DNA of 13,628 bases from BOG-908 sp964250925. Lineage in GTDB: Bacteria; Pseudomonadota; Alphaproteobacteria; Acetobacterales; Acetobacteraceae. Below are positions 1 through 5,922 of this stretch, one piece after another. A program made the position numbers and the translations under genes. The notes below the pieces were generated by a model. That model was given only the letters and a program-made list of their open reading frames with translations, was not told where the DNA came from and did no database searches. How positions within the stretch are numbered: the first letter of the stretch is position 1; each line of letters opens with the position of its first letter. The stretch spans positions 1-13,628 of the forward strand of contig CAXUHU010000089.1 of the NCBI GenBank assembly GCA_964250925.1, given 5' to 3'.

Positions 1-26
1 GCTCATGGGGGGGTGCTCATGGGGGG
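1..26. repeat. Tandem repeat GCTCATGGGGGG with G tracts
   Basis: GCTCATGGGGGGG at 1-13 is followed, after one T, by GCTCATGGGGGG at 15-26, so two 12-bp copies lie 14 bp apart. Each copy carries an ATG on the minus strand (CCATGAGC) and a run of 6 or 7 G. It lies at the presumed start of the gene downstream of ridA. Slippage could change the reading frame or the distance between alternative starts. That role is inferred; the repeat itself is visible. Confidence 0.6.
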
Positions 27-42
27 CACTCGTCGGGGTCAT
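1..42 (-). CDS. Possible 5' end of a gene running off the left edge
   Basis: An ATG at 42-40 on the minus strand opens a frame that stays open to the window edge and reads MTPTSAPHEHPPMS. It begins 14 nt after the stop of the RidA-family gene, and a GGAG Shine-Dalgarno-like sequence lies 5 nt before the ATG, so an operon partner is plausible. Only 14 codons are visible, so no product can be named. The frame contains a near-perfect tandem repeat with C6/C7 tracts (G tracts on the plus strand), and a second in-frame ATG lies at 6-4. The start could therefore be further left than given here. Confidence 0.3.
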   Translation of the reverse strand, partial: MTPTSAPHEHPPMS

Positions 43-56
43 GCGGGCTCCGTCGG

Positions 57-524
57 TCAATCGATCTCGAACATGCCCTCGATCTCGACCGGTGCGCCTA
101 GCGGCAGGCTGGCAACCCCGACCGTGGCGCGCGCGTGGCGGCCGGCATCGCCGAAGATCGCCACGACCAGGTCCGAGGCACCGTTCATCACCGCGGGGTG
201 GGCGGTGAAGTCCGGCGTGCAGGCGATGAAGCCGCCCAGCCGTACCACGCGCGCCACGCGGTCCAGGTCGCCGTCGCAGGCGGTATGGAGGTGGGCCAGC
301 ACGTTCAGCAGGCACTGGCGCGCGGCCGCCACACCGTCCTCCTGGCTCACATCGTGCCCGAGCTTGCCGTGCCAGCCGAGCTTGCCCGACACCATCGGCA
401 GCTGCCCGGAGACGACGACCAGGTTGCCGGTGAGCACACAGGGCGCGTAGGTCGCAACGGGTGGCTGTGCGGCGGGCAGGGTGATGCCCAGGCTGTGCAG
501 CCGCGCTGCGATGCGTCCGTCCAT
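57..524 (-). CDS. RidA (YjgF/YER057c/UK114) family protein
   Basis: The product is 155 aa and cytosolic, from the Rid family. RidA itself deaminates reactive enamine/imine intermediates made by PLP enzymes; other subfamilies are less well characterised. Visible family features are a core with VVSGQLP (38-44), N-G-A-S-D near 114-118, and R132 in the RATVGVASLPLGAPVEIE stretch, the place of the substrate-carboxylate-binding arginine in RidA. It is longer than classical RidA (about 128 aa) because it has a roughly 25-residue N-terminal extension and an insert, which is typical of the 150-155 aa branch. The frame is open further upstream, but the ATG at 524 follows a GGAG and the protein homology starts there. 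It lies 87 nt downstream of fpr on the same strand. The family assignment is firm; the exact substrate is unknown, so no symbol is given. Confidence 0.93.
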   Translation of the reverse strand: MDGRIAARLHSLGITLPAAQPPVATYAPCVLTGNLVVVSGQLPMVSGKLGWHGKLGHDVSQEDGVAAARQCLLNVLAHLHTACDGDLDRVARVVRLGGFIACTPDFTAHPAVMNGASDLVVAIFGDAGRHARATVGVASLPLGAPVEIEGMFEID

Positions 525-611
525 GGTGCTCTCCGAGGTGCGATCGTCGGTGGTCCTTGCACCGCAGCTGCACCGCCTGGCAAGCGCGCCACGCGGCCAC
601 TCGGCCATGCG

Positions 612-1385
612 CTATTTTTCCACGAACGCCTTTTCGATCACGTATTCGCCCTGGCGCGTGTTGGTGCCCTCCAGCCATTGGCCCTGCTCGAACCAGGCGC
701 CGAAATCGGCCAGCAGGGCCGGGCTGCCGCACAGCATGACGCGGTCATGCGTGCGATCCACCGGCGGCAGGCCGAGGTCGGCCGGCAGCTTGCCCGAGAA
801 CATCAGGTCGGTCACCCGCCCCTGGTTGCGGAACGGCTCGCGGGTGACGGTGGGGTAGTAGATCAGCTTGTCGCGCGCGAACTCGCCCAGCAGCTCGTGT
901 TCGTGCAGCTCGTGGGTGACGAACGATTCATAGGCGAGCTCGGCCACCGTGCGCACCCCGTGCGCCAGCACCACGCGCTCGAACGGCTCGTAGGTTTCGG
1001 GGTCCTTGATCAGGCTCATGAACGGCGCCAGCCCGGTGCCGGTGCCCACCATGTACAGCGTGCGGCCGGGCAGCAGGCTTTCGGCCAGCAGCGTGCCCAC
1101 CGGCTTGCGGCCGATCAGCACCGTGTCACCGGGCACGACGTGCTGCAGGCGCGATGTCAACGGCCCGTCGGCGACCGCGATGCTGAGGAACTCCAGCGTC
1201 TCCTCCCAATGCCCGCTGACCATGCTGTAGGCGCGCAGCAGCGGGCGTCCGTCCACCATCAGGCCGATCATGGAGAACTGGCCGCTCTTGAAGCGGAAGG
1301 TGGGATCGCGGGTGCAGGTGAACGTGAACAAATTGTCCGTCCAGCGATGCACGGACAGAACCTTCTCTTCGTAGAACGCAGCCAT
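612..1385 (-). CDS. fpr: Ferredoxin--NADP+ reductase (FAD)
   Basis: The product is 257 aa, the usual length of the bacterial plant-type/FPR class. It transfers electrons between NADPH and ferredoxin or flavodoxin through FAD and acts in the cytosol, often in iron-sulfur maintenance and oxidative stress defence. Visible signatures are RAYS at 51-54 (FAD binding), GTGTGLAPF at 114-122 (NADP pyrophosphate loop), CGSP at 219-222 (nicotinamide-side motif) and the C-terminal FVEK. In Azotobacter/Pseudomonas-type enzymes a similar C-terminal extension stacks near the flavin. It starts 17 nt after the glycosyltransferase stop. The spacer is a degenerate 7-bp tandem repeat with no good Shine-Dalgarno, so the gene may be cotranscribed by position only. 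There is no functional link to glycan synthesis, so I read it as a chromosomal neighbour. Confidence 0.95.
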   Translation of the reverse strand: MAAFYEEKVLSVHRWTDNLFTFTCTRDPTFRFKSGQFSMIGLMVDGRPLLRAYSMVSGHWEETLEFLSIAVADGPLTSRLQHVVPGDTVLIGRKPVGTLLAESLLPGRTLYMVGTGTGLAPFMSLIKDPETYEPFERVVLAHGVRTVAELAYESFVTHELHEHELLGEFARDKLIYYPTVTREPFRNQGRVTDLMFSGKLPADLGLPPVDRTHDRVMLCGSPALLADFGAWFEQGQWLEGTNTRQGEYVIEKAFVEK

Positions 1386-1387
1386 GG

Positions 1388-1422
1388 GTCAGCCGTCAGC
1401 CTTCAGTTGTCAGTCGTCAGAT
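1388..1422. repeat. Five degenerate 7-bp tandem repeats (GTCAGNN)
   Basis: On the plus strand, five consecutive heptads read GTCAGCC, GTCAGCC, TTCAGTT, GTCAGTC and GTCAGAT. The array covers the last codons and stop of the glycosyltransferase and runs to 2 nt before the fpr start. On the coding strand it reads as repeated CTGAC units, giving TGA triplets in the frames crossed. It may be a heptad microsatellite that has crept into the gene end; it is not a recognisable terminator. Confidence 0.7.
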
Positions 1423-2644
1423 GGGGCGCGCGGACCTGGAGCAACGGTGTCAGGCGGTCAAGGATGCAGGCGAGGGCAGCGTCCCAGCTGAAGCGGGCAG
1501 CCTGGGCGCGGCAGGCCGCCTGCAGCTTCGGCCCGCGGACCCTTCGGCGTTCCAGCATCTCCAGCACGGCCCGGTGCATGTCGGCGGCCGAGAGCGGGTC
1601 GAAATAGCTGCACACCCCCCGGCCGGATGCGGGGCCTCCCACCTCCGGTATGCTGGAGCTCCAGGAGGCGACACAGGGGGTGCCGGCCGAAAGGCTCTCC
1701 AGCACCGGCAGGCCGAACCCTTCGAAGACCGAGGGGTAGAGCGTCGCCTCGGCGCCGGCCAGCAGCAGGTATTTCGTGTAGTCGCCCACGAACCCGGTGA
1801 ACAGGATCTGCCCGCTGGCGCGCGCCGGCTCCAGCCCGCGCGGCAGGGTGTGCTGCTCCTCCAGCCAGCCCATCTTGCCCGCGAAGACGAAGCGGTGGCT
1901 GGCCAGCAGCTCGGGCGCCTGTTCCAGCATGTCGAACACCAGGGTGACGTTCTTGCGCGGCTCGCGGGTACCAAGGATCAGCAGGTAGGGCTCGGCGCCC
2001 AACGGCGCCAGCGCGTTGGCTGCCTGCACCGCGAAGCCATCCGGCCAGGCAACCCCGTTATGGGCGACCACCATGCGGCCGTCCGGCACGCCGAGATAGG
2101 CCGACAGGTCGTCGCGCGAGGCGGCCGACACCGCGACTACGAGGTCGTCCGAGGCGATGTCGGCCATCATTGCCTCCATGTGGTGGTCCACGTTGCCCTT
2201 GATGTGGAAGTAGGGGAGCACGAGCGTGGAGAGGTCGTGGAAGACGCTGCACTCCAGGTCGAAGGCTCGCCGCACCGGCTTGACGGACGGGTAGACGCCG
2301 ATGCTCAACCCGGCCGCGCGTGCCCCATCTGCCGAACCGTGGCCGCCGCCCAGCACCGGCAACAGCCCGGCCCGCGCCCGGCCCGACGTGATCTCCCGCT
2401 TGAGGAACAGGCCGGAGTTGCGCCGCAGCGCGTCGGCCACGATCTCGGTGCGGATCACCGACAGGCCCAGGAAGAAGTGCATGCGGTGGGGCAGGCGGGC
2501 CAGCAGGGCGGAAGCCAGGCCGGCCGCCACCACGGGGATGCCTGTCCACTGCCGCTCCAGCAGCGGCGAGATGTCGAAGTAGATCGTGCCCCCGCACGCC
2601 TGCAGGGCGGCCTCGGTGCGTGCGAAGCCGGCGTGCCGGCTCAC
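1403..2644 (-). CDS. Glycosyltransferase, GT4 type (GT-B fold)
   Basis: The product is 413 aa. It is a predicted cytosolic retaining glycosyltransferase that adds a sugar from a nucleotide donor to a glycan or lipid-linked acceptor. The N-terminal domain opens with IYFDISPLLE (21-30) and a TGIP acceptor-side loop (34-37). HNGV lies at 195-198 before the linker. The C-terminal GT_1 domain has ILGTREPRKN (223-232) for donor phosphate contact and the E-x7-E element EGFGLPVLE (308-316). The frame is open well upstream of homology. I chose GTG at 2644 because it overlaps the stop of the preceding gene as GTGA, a standard coupling junction, and homology starts about 15 residues later. Donor and acceptor sugars cannot be read from sequence. 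Its operon partner is the unrecognised protein upstream, and the context is surface polysaccharide assembly. Confidence 0.92.
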   Translation of the reverse strand: MSRHAGFARTEAALQACGGTIYFDISPLLERQWTGIPVVAAGLASALLARLPHRMHFFLGLSVIRTEIVADALRRNSGLFLKREITSGRARAGLLPVLGGGHGSADGARAAGLSIGVYPSVKPVRRAFDLECSVFHDLSTLVLPYFHIKGNVDHHMEAMMADIASDDLVVAVSAASRDDLSAYLGVPDGRMVVAHNGVAWPDGFAVQAANALAPLGAEPYLLILGTREPRKNVTLVFDMLEQAPELLASHRFVFAGKMGWLEEQHTLPRGLEPARASGQILFTGFVGDYTKYLLLAGAEATLYPSVFEGFGLPVLESLSAGTPCVASWSSSIPEVGGPASGRGVCSYFDPLSAADMHRAVLEMLERRRVRGPKLQAACRAQAARFSWDAALACILDRLTPLLQVRAPHLTTDN

Positions 2645-3974
2645 GGCGTCGGCGTGGCGATAGCCGGACCGGCGCGGCCCTGGGCGGCGCGCCTCCGCCG
2701 CATGGCGGGGCGTGCCGCCTCGGGCGCGGCCGGCCCCGCGGCCAGAAGCTGGCGGAGGCCGCGCAGCGACAGGGTGCGGGCGGGAAAGGTGAGCGATCCG
2801 CAGCGCGTCTCGGCTTCCACCCACACCGCTTCGTCGCAGGGCACGCGGGCAGCGGCACCGGTCCGTTCCGCGACAGGATCGATCAAGGTCTTCCAGGACT
2901 TCTTCGCCGACCTGGATCNNNNNNNNNNGGATCGATCAGGATGGTGCGGATGCCGCAGGCCTGCAGACGGGCCAGCGTCCACCAGTGCTCGGGGTCGTTG
3001 CCGTCCACCCAGGCGGACTGTGCCATCCGTCGCAGCGGCGCCACCGCCTGCAGCGAACCGACGCGCGCGATGAACAGCTCGGCCAGAAGCTGGTCGGGGT
3101 CTTGCGCCGCCTCCCGCAGCCTGGCGATCAGGCGGCGGATGATGCCGGTCTGGCCCACGTAGTTGAACGGCAGGAGCACGATGCGCGGCATGGCGCCCGG
3201 CGCGTGCAGCCGGGCCAGCCGCTCCAGCAGGCCCGGCACGATGCTGCCGGGGTGGTCCATGTTCCACGGCAGCAGCACCGCCTGCATGAGCTCGGCTTCG
3301 GCCATCAGCGCGCGGGCATGACGCGGCCGCACCGGCCCGGCCGCCCAGGCGACCGAGCGGAAGTCGCGCAGCGACACCAGGTCCAGGTCGGGATCGGCAT
3401 CGTGCGCCGCCTGCGAGGACGCGTGTGCCAGGCCAGGCGGCAGGTCTGCCGTCACGGCTTCGGACGGCAACCGGGTGAACGGGATCGGCGTGCCGCCGAT
3501 GGCGTGCGGGCGCCGGCTGGCGGGGCCGTAGACGAACAGGCGGTGGAACGCGGCAGGCAGGACGAGGCCCGAGGCGAACGGGTGGTGGCTGGCCGTCAGC
3601 GGCGCTTCGGCGCCCGATTCGGCCACCACGGCGATGTTGTGCACGCCCTTCAACACCCGGGCCGCGCGCACGCTGCCGAAGCGGAGATGCACCAGCCGGC
3701 CGCCACTGGCCGAAGTCTGCCCGCCGGCCTGCCTCCATGCTGCGCGCAGGCTGCGTGCGTCGGGAAACATTTCCGGCAGCGGGGCGAAGAACAGCTTGCC
3801 CGCGGCACCCGCGGACGCGGCGGCGAAGGCCAGCAACTGCGACTCGCTTCCCAGCAGCACTTGCGGCAAAGCCAGGTTCGCGGCGGGCAGCAGGGATGCC
3901 GCATGCCGCCGGAGCGGGCCGGGGCAGCTGAGGACGACCGCCAAGGCGTTCTCCCAGCCGGGTAGTGCGTTCAA
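2641..3974 (-). CDS. Unrecognised protein of the glycan locus, interrupted by an assembly gap
   Basis: I do not recognise the family. From TTG at 3974 there are about 348 residues before the N gap. After the gap the coding frame resumes in a different register (about 90 residues) and ends at TGA 2643-2641, overlapping the glycosyltransferase GTG. Before the gap it has no signal peptide or membrane segments. It has hydrophobic strands (LAVVLSCPG, KLFFAPLP, RIVLLPFNYVGQTGIIRR), aromatic-rich stretches (LLPWNMDHPGS; DPEHWW) and an alanine/arginine-rich tail. Start choice: a frame is open from TTG 4034, but GGAGG at 3985-3981 sits 6 nt before TTG 3974 (3 nt before GTG 3977), which I prefer. The frame change at the gap is probably a placeholder artefact rather than a mutation: joining the two GGATCGATCA copies gives a continuous 426-aa frame. 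LFFAPLP resembles LLFAPLP in the divergently transcribed gene at 4683, hinting at a related alpha/beta domain. Confidence 0.75.
2919..2928. other. Assembly gap (10 N) flanked by a 10-bp direct repeat
   Basis: Ten Ns are probably a fixed-length scaffold gap rather than a measured distance. GGATCGATCA occurs at 2876-2885 and again at 2929-2938, directly after the Ns. On the minus strand both copies encode LIDP in the same reading register of the surrounding gene. The 33 bases between the first copy and the Ns interrupt an otherwise natural protein sequence. Confidence 0.9.
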
Positions 3975-3980
3975 CACGGG

Positions 3981-3985
3981 CCTCC
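3981..3985 (-). promoter_or_regulatory. Ribosome binding site GGAGG deciding the TTG start
   Basis: A perfect GGAGG on the minus strand is followed by CCC, GTG (3977-3975) and TTG (3974-3972). Spacing is 3 nt to the GTG and 6 nt to the TTG, so the TTG is the better start. The longer reading from TTG 4034 would place its start within 5 nt of the palindrome at 4018-4029, with no such site upstream. Confidence 0.55.
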
Positions 3986-4017
3986 AGCGCTGGATACGGC
4001 AATCTCGCGCGAATCGG

Positions 4018-4029
4018 TTACGATCGTAA
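4018..4029. promoter_or_regulatory. Perfect 12-bp palindrome in the divergent intergenic region
   Basis: TTACGATCGTAA is a perfect inverted repeat. It lies almost midway between the preferred start of the minus-strand gene (3974) and the GTG of the plus-strand gene (4078), about 44 and 48 nt from each. Both position and symmetry suit an operator for a dimeric regulator acting on both transcription units. It is also AT-richer than its surroundings. No regulator gene lies nearby, and I see no convincing -35/-10 pair, so function is inferred from position only. Confidence 0.4.
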
Positions 4030-4077
4030 GGCAAGCTGCATGGGGCCGGTATCCTGATAGAGGGACATGTCGAAACC

Positions 4078-4686
4078 GTGTCGTCCGATCGCGTGGTGCA
4101 TGGCTGGCTGCGCGACAGTGCGGCACCGCAACCATGTCACATACAGGTGCTGCACGAAGGCCGGGTGGCGGCCGAGGCGCAAGCCGGCGATTTCAGGCCC
4201 GACCTGCTGCGGTCCGGCCACGGCCACGGCCATTACGGATTCCGCGCCCGGCTTCGCACGGCGCTGCCGGCCGGCCGGTGCAGCCTGGTGCTGCATCTGC
4301 CCCGCCAGGGCGTCAGCGCGGCGAGCGCGGTCACCGTGCCCGGGCTGGACGCCGCCGTGCCACAGGCGGTGGAGGCGTTGTTGGCCGTGCCTCCGGGCTG
4401 GGGGGTGGGCGACCTGCTGCAAAGGCCCGAATGCCTGGGAATGCCGCGCCACCTTGCCGCCATGGGTGGGCCCCGGTTCGTGGATGGGCTGTATCGTTTT
4501 GTGCTGAGCCGCTGGCCTTCGGCGGCCGAGGCGCGGATGAATTTGGGCGCCCTGCAGGCCGGCCGGGTGACGCCGCACGGCCTGCTGGTGGAGTTGCTCA
4601 CCTGCCGGGAGCGCGCCGACATGGCGCCCGGCCTGCCATCGCCGTTCGATCCCGATTTCCCCTTCGAGGCTTCAAGCTTCCCATGA
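4078..4686 (+). CDS. Small glycan-locus protein: GT-associated N-terminal domain plus DUF4214-like C-terminus
   Basis: The product is 202 aa from GTG. Residues about 1-77 resemble the beta-rich module that precedes or links glycosyltransferase and sulfotransferase domains in surface-polysaccharide proteins: VVHGWLRDSA at 6-15, DFRPDLLRSG at 38-47, then HYGFRARL at 52-59. Residues 133-177 (FVDGLYRFVLSRWPSAAEAR onward) match the DUF4214 pattern of F-V-x2-L-Y-x3-L-x-R. No catalytic domain, signal peptide or membrane segment is present, so a scaffold or partner role is an inference. The start is uncertain: the frame is open from 4030, and the sequence just before the GTG (GHVETV) reads like part of the domain, so a CTG at 4054 is possible. 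An ATG at 4067 behind AGGG is in a different, non-coding-looking frame. It overlaps the next gene by ATGA. Confidence 0.75.
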   Translation: MSSDRVVHGWLRDSAAPQPCHIQVLHEGRVAAEAQAGDFRPDLLRSGHGHGHYGFRARLRTALPAGRCSLVLHLPRQGVSAASAVTVPGLDAAVPQAVEALLAVPPGWGVGDLLQRPECLGMPRHLAAMGGPRFVDGLYRFVLSRWPSAAEARMNLGALQAGRVTPHGLLVELLTCRERADMAPGLPSPFDPDFPFEASSFP

Positions 4687-5840
4687 CCGTAGCAGCACAG
4701 CCCGACGAAGACCCTATCGCCCCGAGGCTGGTGCGCGAGCTTATGCTCGTCTCGGTTCTGGTGGCGGGCGAGGGCGCCGCGTCGCTGGCGGAGGCTCTGG
4801 CGCAGGACGGTGCGGCGGCCGACGTGCTGGCCGGCACGGACGTGCCCGAAGGCTACGACCTGGCCATCCTGCTGGCCGATCCTGGCTCGGCAGCCGAGGC
4901 ATCGACGCGCAACCTGGTGGCCGGGCTGGCATCGGCCAGCGAGCGGCTGCTGTTCGCGCCGCTGCCGCTGGGCGCCGCTGCGGGCGCTGGACCAGCTTTG
5001 CCCCAGTTGACCCAGTGGTTCGAGGTGTTCGCCGAGTATGGCTACCAGCCGGTCGTCGAGTTCGATGCGAGCTTCGTCTCGCCCGGCGCCTTTCTGGTGG
5101 ATCGGGCAGCGACTGCGGCGGAAGGCGACCTTTCGGCCTTTGCCGACCGGCTGCAGTTGGGGCCCGACCCGGCCGGCCCCGCCAAGCGTGGGACGCCACC
5201 CGAGGACGCGGCTGTTGCAGCGCTCCGCGCCGACCTGGACACCGTGCGCGCAAGCCTGGCTGATTCGCGCGAGCAGATCGAGGAGGCGCGCGCCCAGGCC
5301 GGTCACCTACGGGCCCAGCTCAACCAGTTGGCGGCGCAGCACACGGCCCTGCAGGCACAGCTGCACGAGGCCGCGGGCCGCAACGCCGGTTGGGACGGGT
5401 TGCGCCACTGGCTGCGCGCCACGGTGGCTGATCCGTCGCGGGACAGCGCGGCGGCGCTGATGCGCGACCTGAAGCAGCTCAACGCCTGGCGCAGCCCTGC
5501 GCCACCCTACGCCATAGCCGAACCCGGCCGCCTGACCCGGCTGTGGCAGCGGCTTCGCCCGGTTGCCGGTCCGGCCTTGCTGGCCGACACGGCCCTGGTG
5601 CGCGCCAGCCCGCTGTTCGATGCCGCCTGGTACGTCGCCTCCACCCCCGAACTGGCCGAGGCGGCGGTCGATCCGGTGTTCCACTACGTGCTGGTGGGCA
5701 CGCTGCGCGGCGCCGACCCGGGCCCCTGGTTCGACACCGCCTCCTACGTCGCTTCCCATCCGGAGATCGCCGGAACCGCCGCCTGCCCGCTCGTGCACGC
5801 GATCAGAAGCGGATCGGCGGCGGACATGCCTGCCGGCTAG
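4683..5840 (+). CDS. Degenerate methyltransferase-like protein with coiled coil and WY/HY repeats
   Basis: The product is 385 aa, starting at an ATG that overlaps the previous stop (ATGA). Residues about 20-143 follow the layout of a class I methyltransferase from polysaccharide loci: SVLVAGEGAASLAEAL (24-39) takes the place of the glycine-rich SAM loop, GYDLAILL (57-64) that of strand 4, and QWFEVFAEYGYQPVVEFDAS (from about 113) the C-terminal helix and strand. The usual D/E-x-G-x-G loop is not intact, so activity is doubtful. Residues about 178-232 are a long alpha-helical, Gln/Ala/Leu-rich stretch likely to form a coiled coil. The C-terminus (about 308-378) holds two copies of an LFDAAWYVAS...HYVL unit, a repeat often fused to rhamnan-synthesis-like glycosyltransferases. 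It probably works with the preceding protein in glycan assembly. The family match is by motif only. Confidence 0.8.
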   Translation: MTVAAQPDEDPIAPRLVRELMLVSVLVAGEGAASLAEALAQDGAAADVLAGTDVPEGYDLAILLADPGSAAEASTRNLVAGLASASERLLFAPLPLGAAAGAGPALPQLTQWFEVFAEYGYQPVVEFDASFVSPGAFLVDRAATAAEGDLSAFADRLQLGPDPAGPAKRGTPPEDAAVAALRADLDTVRASLADSREQIEEARAQAGHLRAQLNQLAAQHTALQAQLHEAAGRNAGWDGLRHWLRATVADPSRDSAAALMRDLKQLNAWRSPAPPYAIAEPGRLTRLWQRLRPVAGPALLADTALVRASPLFDAAWYVASTPELAEAAVDPVFHYVLVGTLRGADPGPWFDTASYVASHPEIAGTAACPLVHAIRSGSAADMPAG

Positions 5841-5864
5841 CAGCCGAGCCGTCGGCAGGGCTGC
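5840..5864 (+). terminator. Weak stem-loop after the methyltransferase-like gene
   Basis: GCAGCC (5840-5845) pairs with GGCTGC (5859-5864), with an inner GCCG/CGGC pairing around a short loop. It starts at the stop codon. No U tract follows (GGTTGTGTTG), so it is not a canonical intrinsic terminator. It could still pause polymerase or protect an mRNA end between this gene and the export gene, 82 nt downstream. Confidence 0.25.
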
Positions 5865-5922
5865 CGGTTGTGTTGCGATTACACCTTCAACCGTAGCGCG
5901 ATTTGTTGCTAGATCGTCGGCT

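Noticed and set aside
525..611. N-terminal extension of the RidA-family protein to 608
   Set aside because: The 28 extra residues are Arg/Cys/Thr-rich without homology, and ATG 524 has its own GGAG.
135..1607. 490-aa open frame on the plus strand opposite ridA and fpr
   Set aside because: Antisense to two well-recognised proteins; His/Gln/Ala-rich shadow composition.
1421..3073. 550-aa open frame on the plus strand opposite the glycosyltransferase
   Set aside because: Low-complexity Arg/Gly/Gln composition, runs through the N gap, and the opposite strand has an unambiguous GT4 protein.
2641..4002. 453-aa open frame through the N gap in a single register
   Set aside because: Only its last 90 or so residues look like coding sequence; before the gap the genuine protein is in another frame, so the single long frame is an accident of the 10-N placeholder.
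4067..4507. ATG 4067 frame with a fair AGGG upstream
   Set aside because: The product is Cys/Trp/Arg-rich and lacks domain character, while the adjacent frame carries the DUF4214-like protein.
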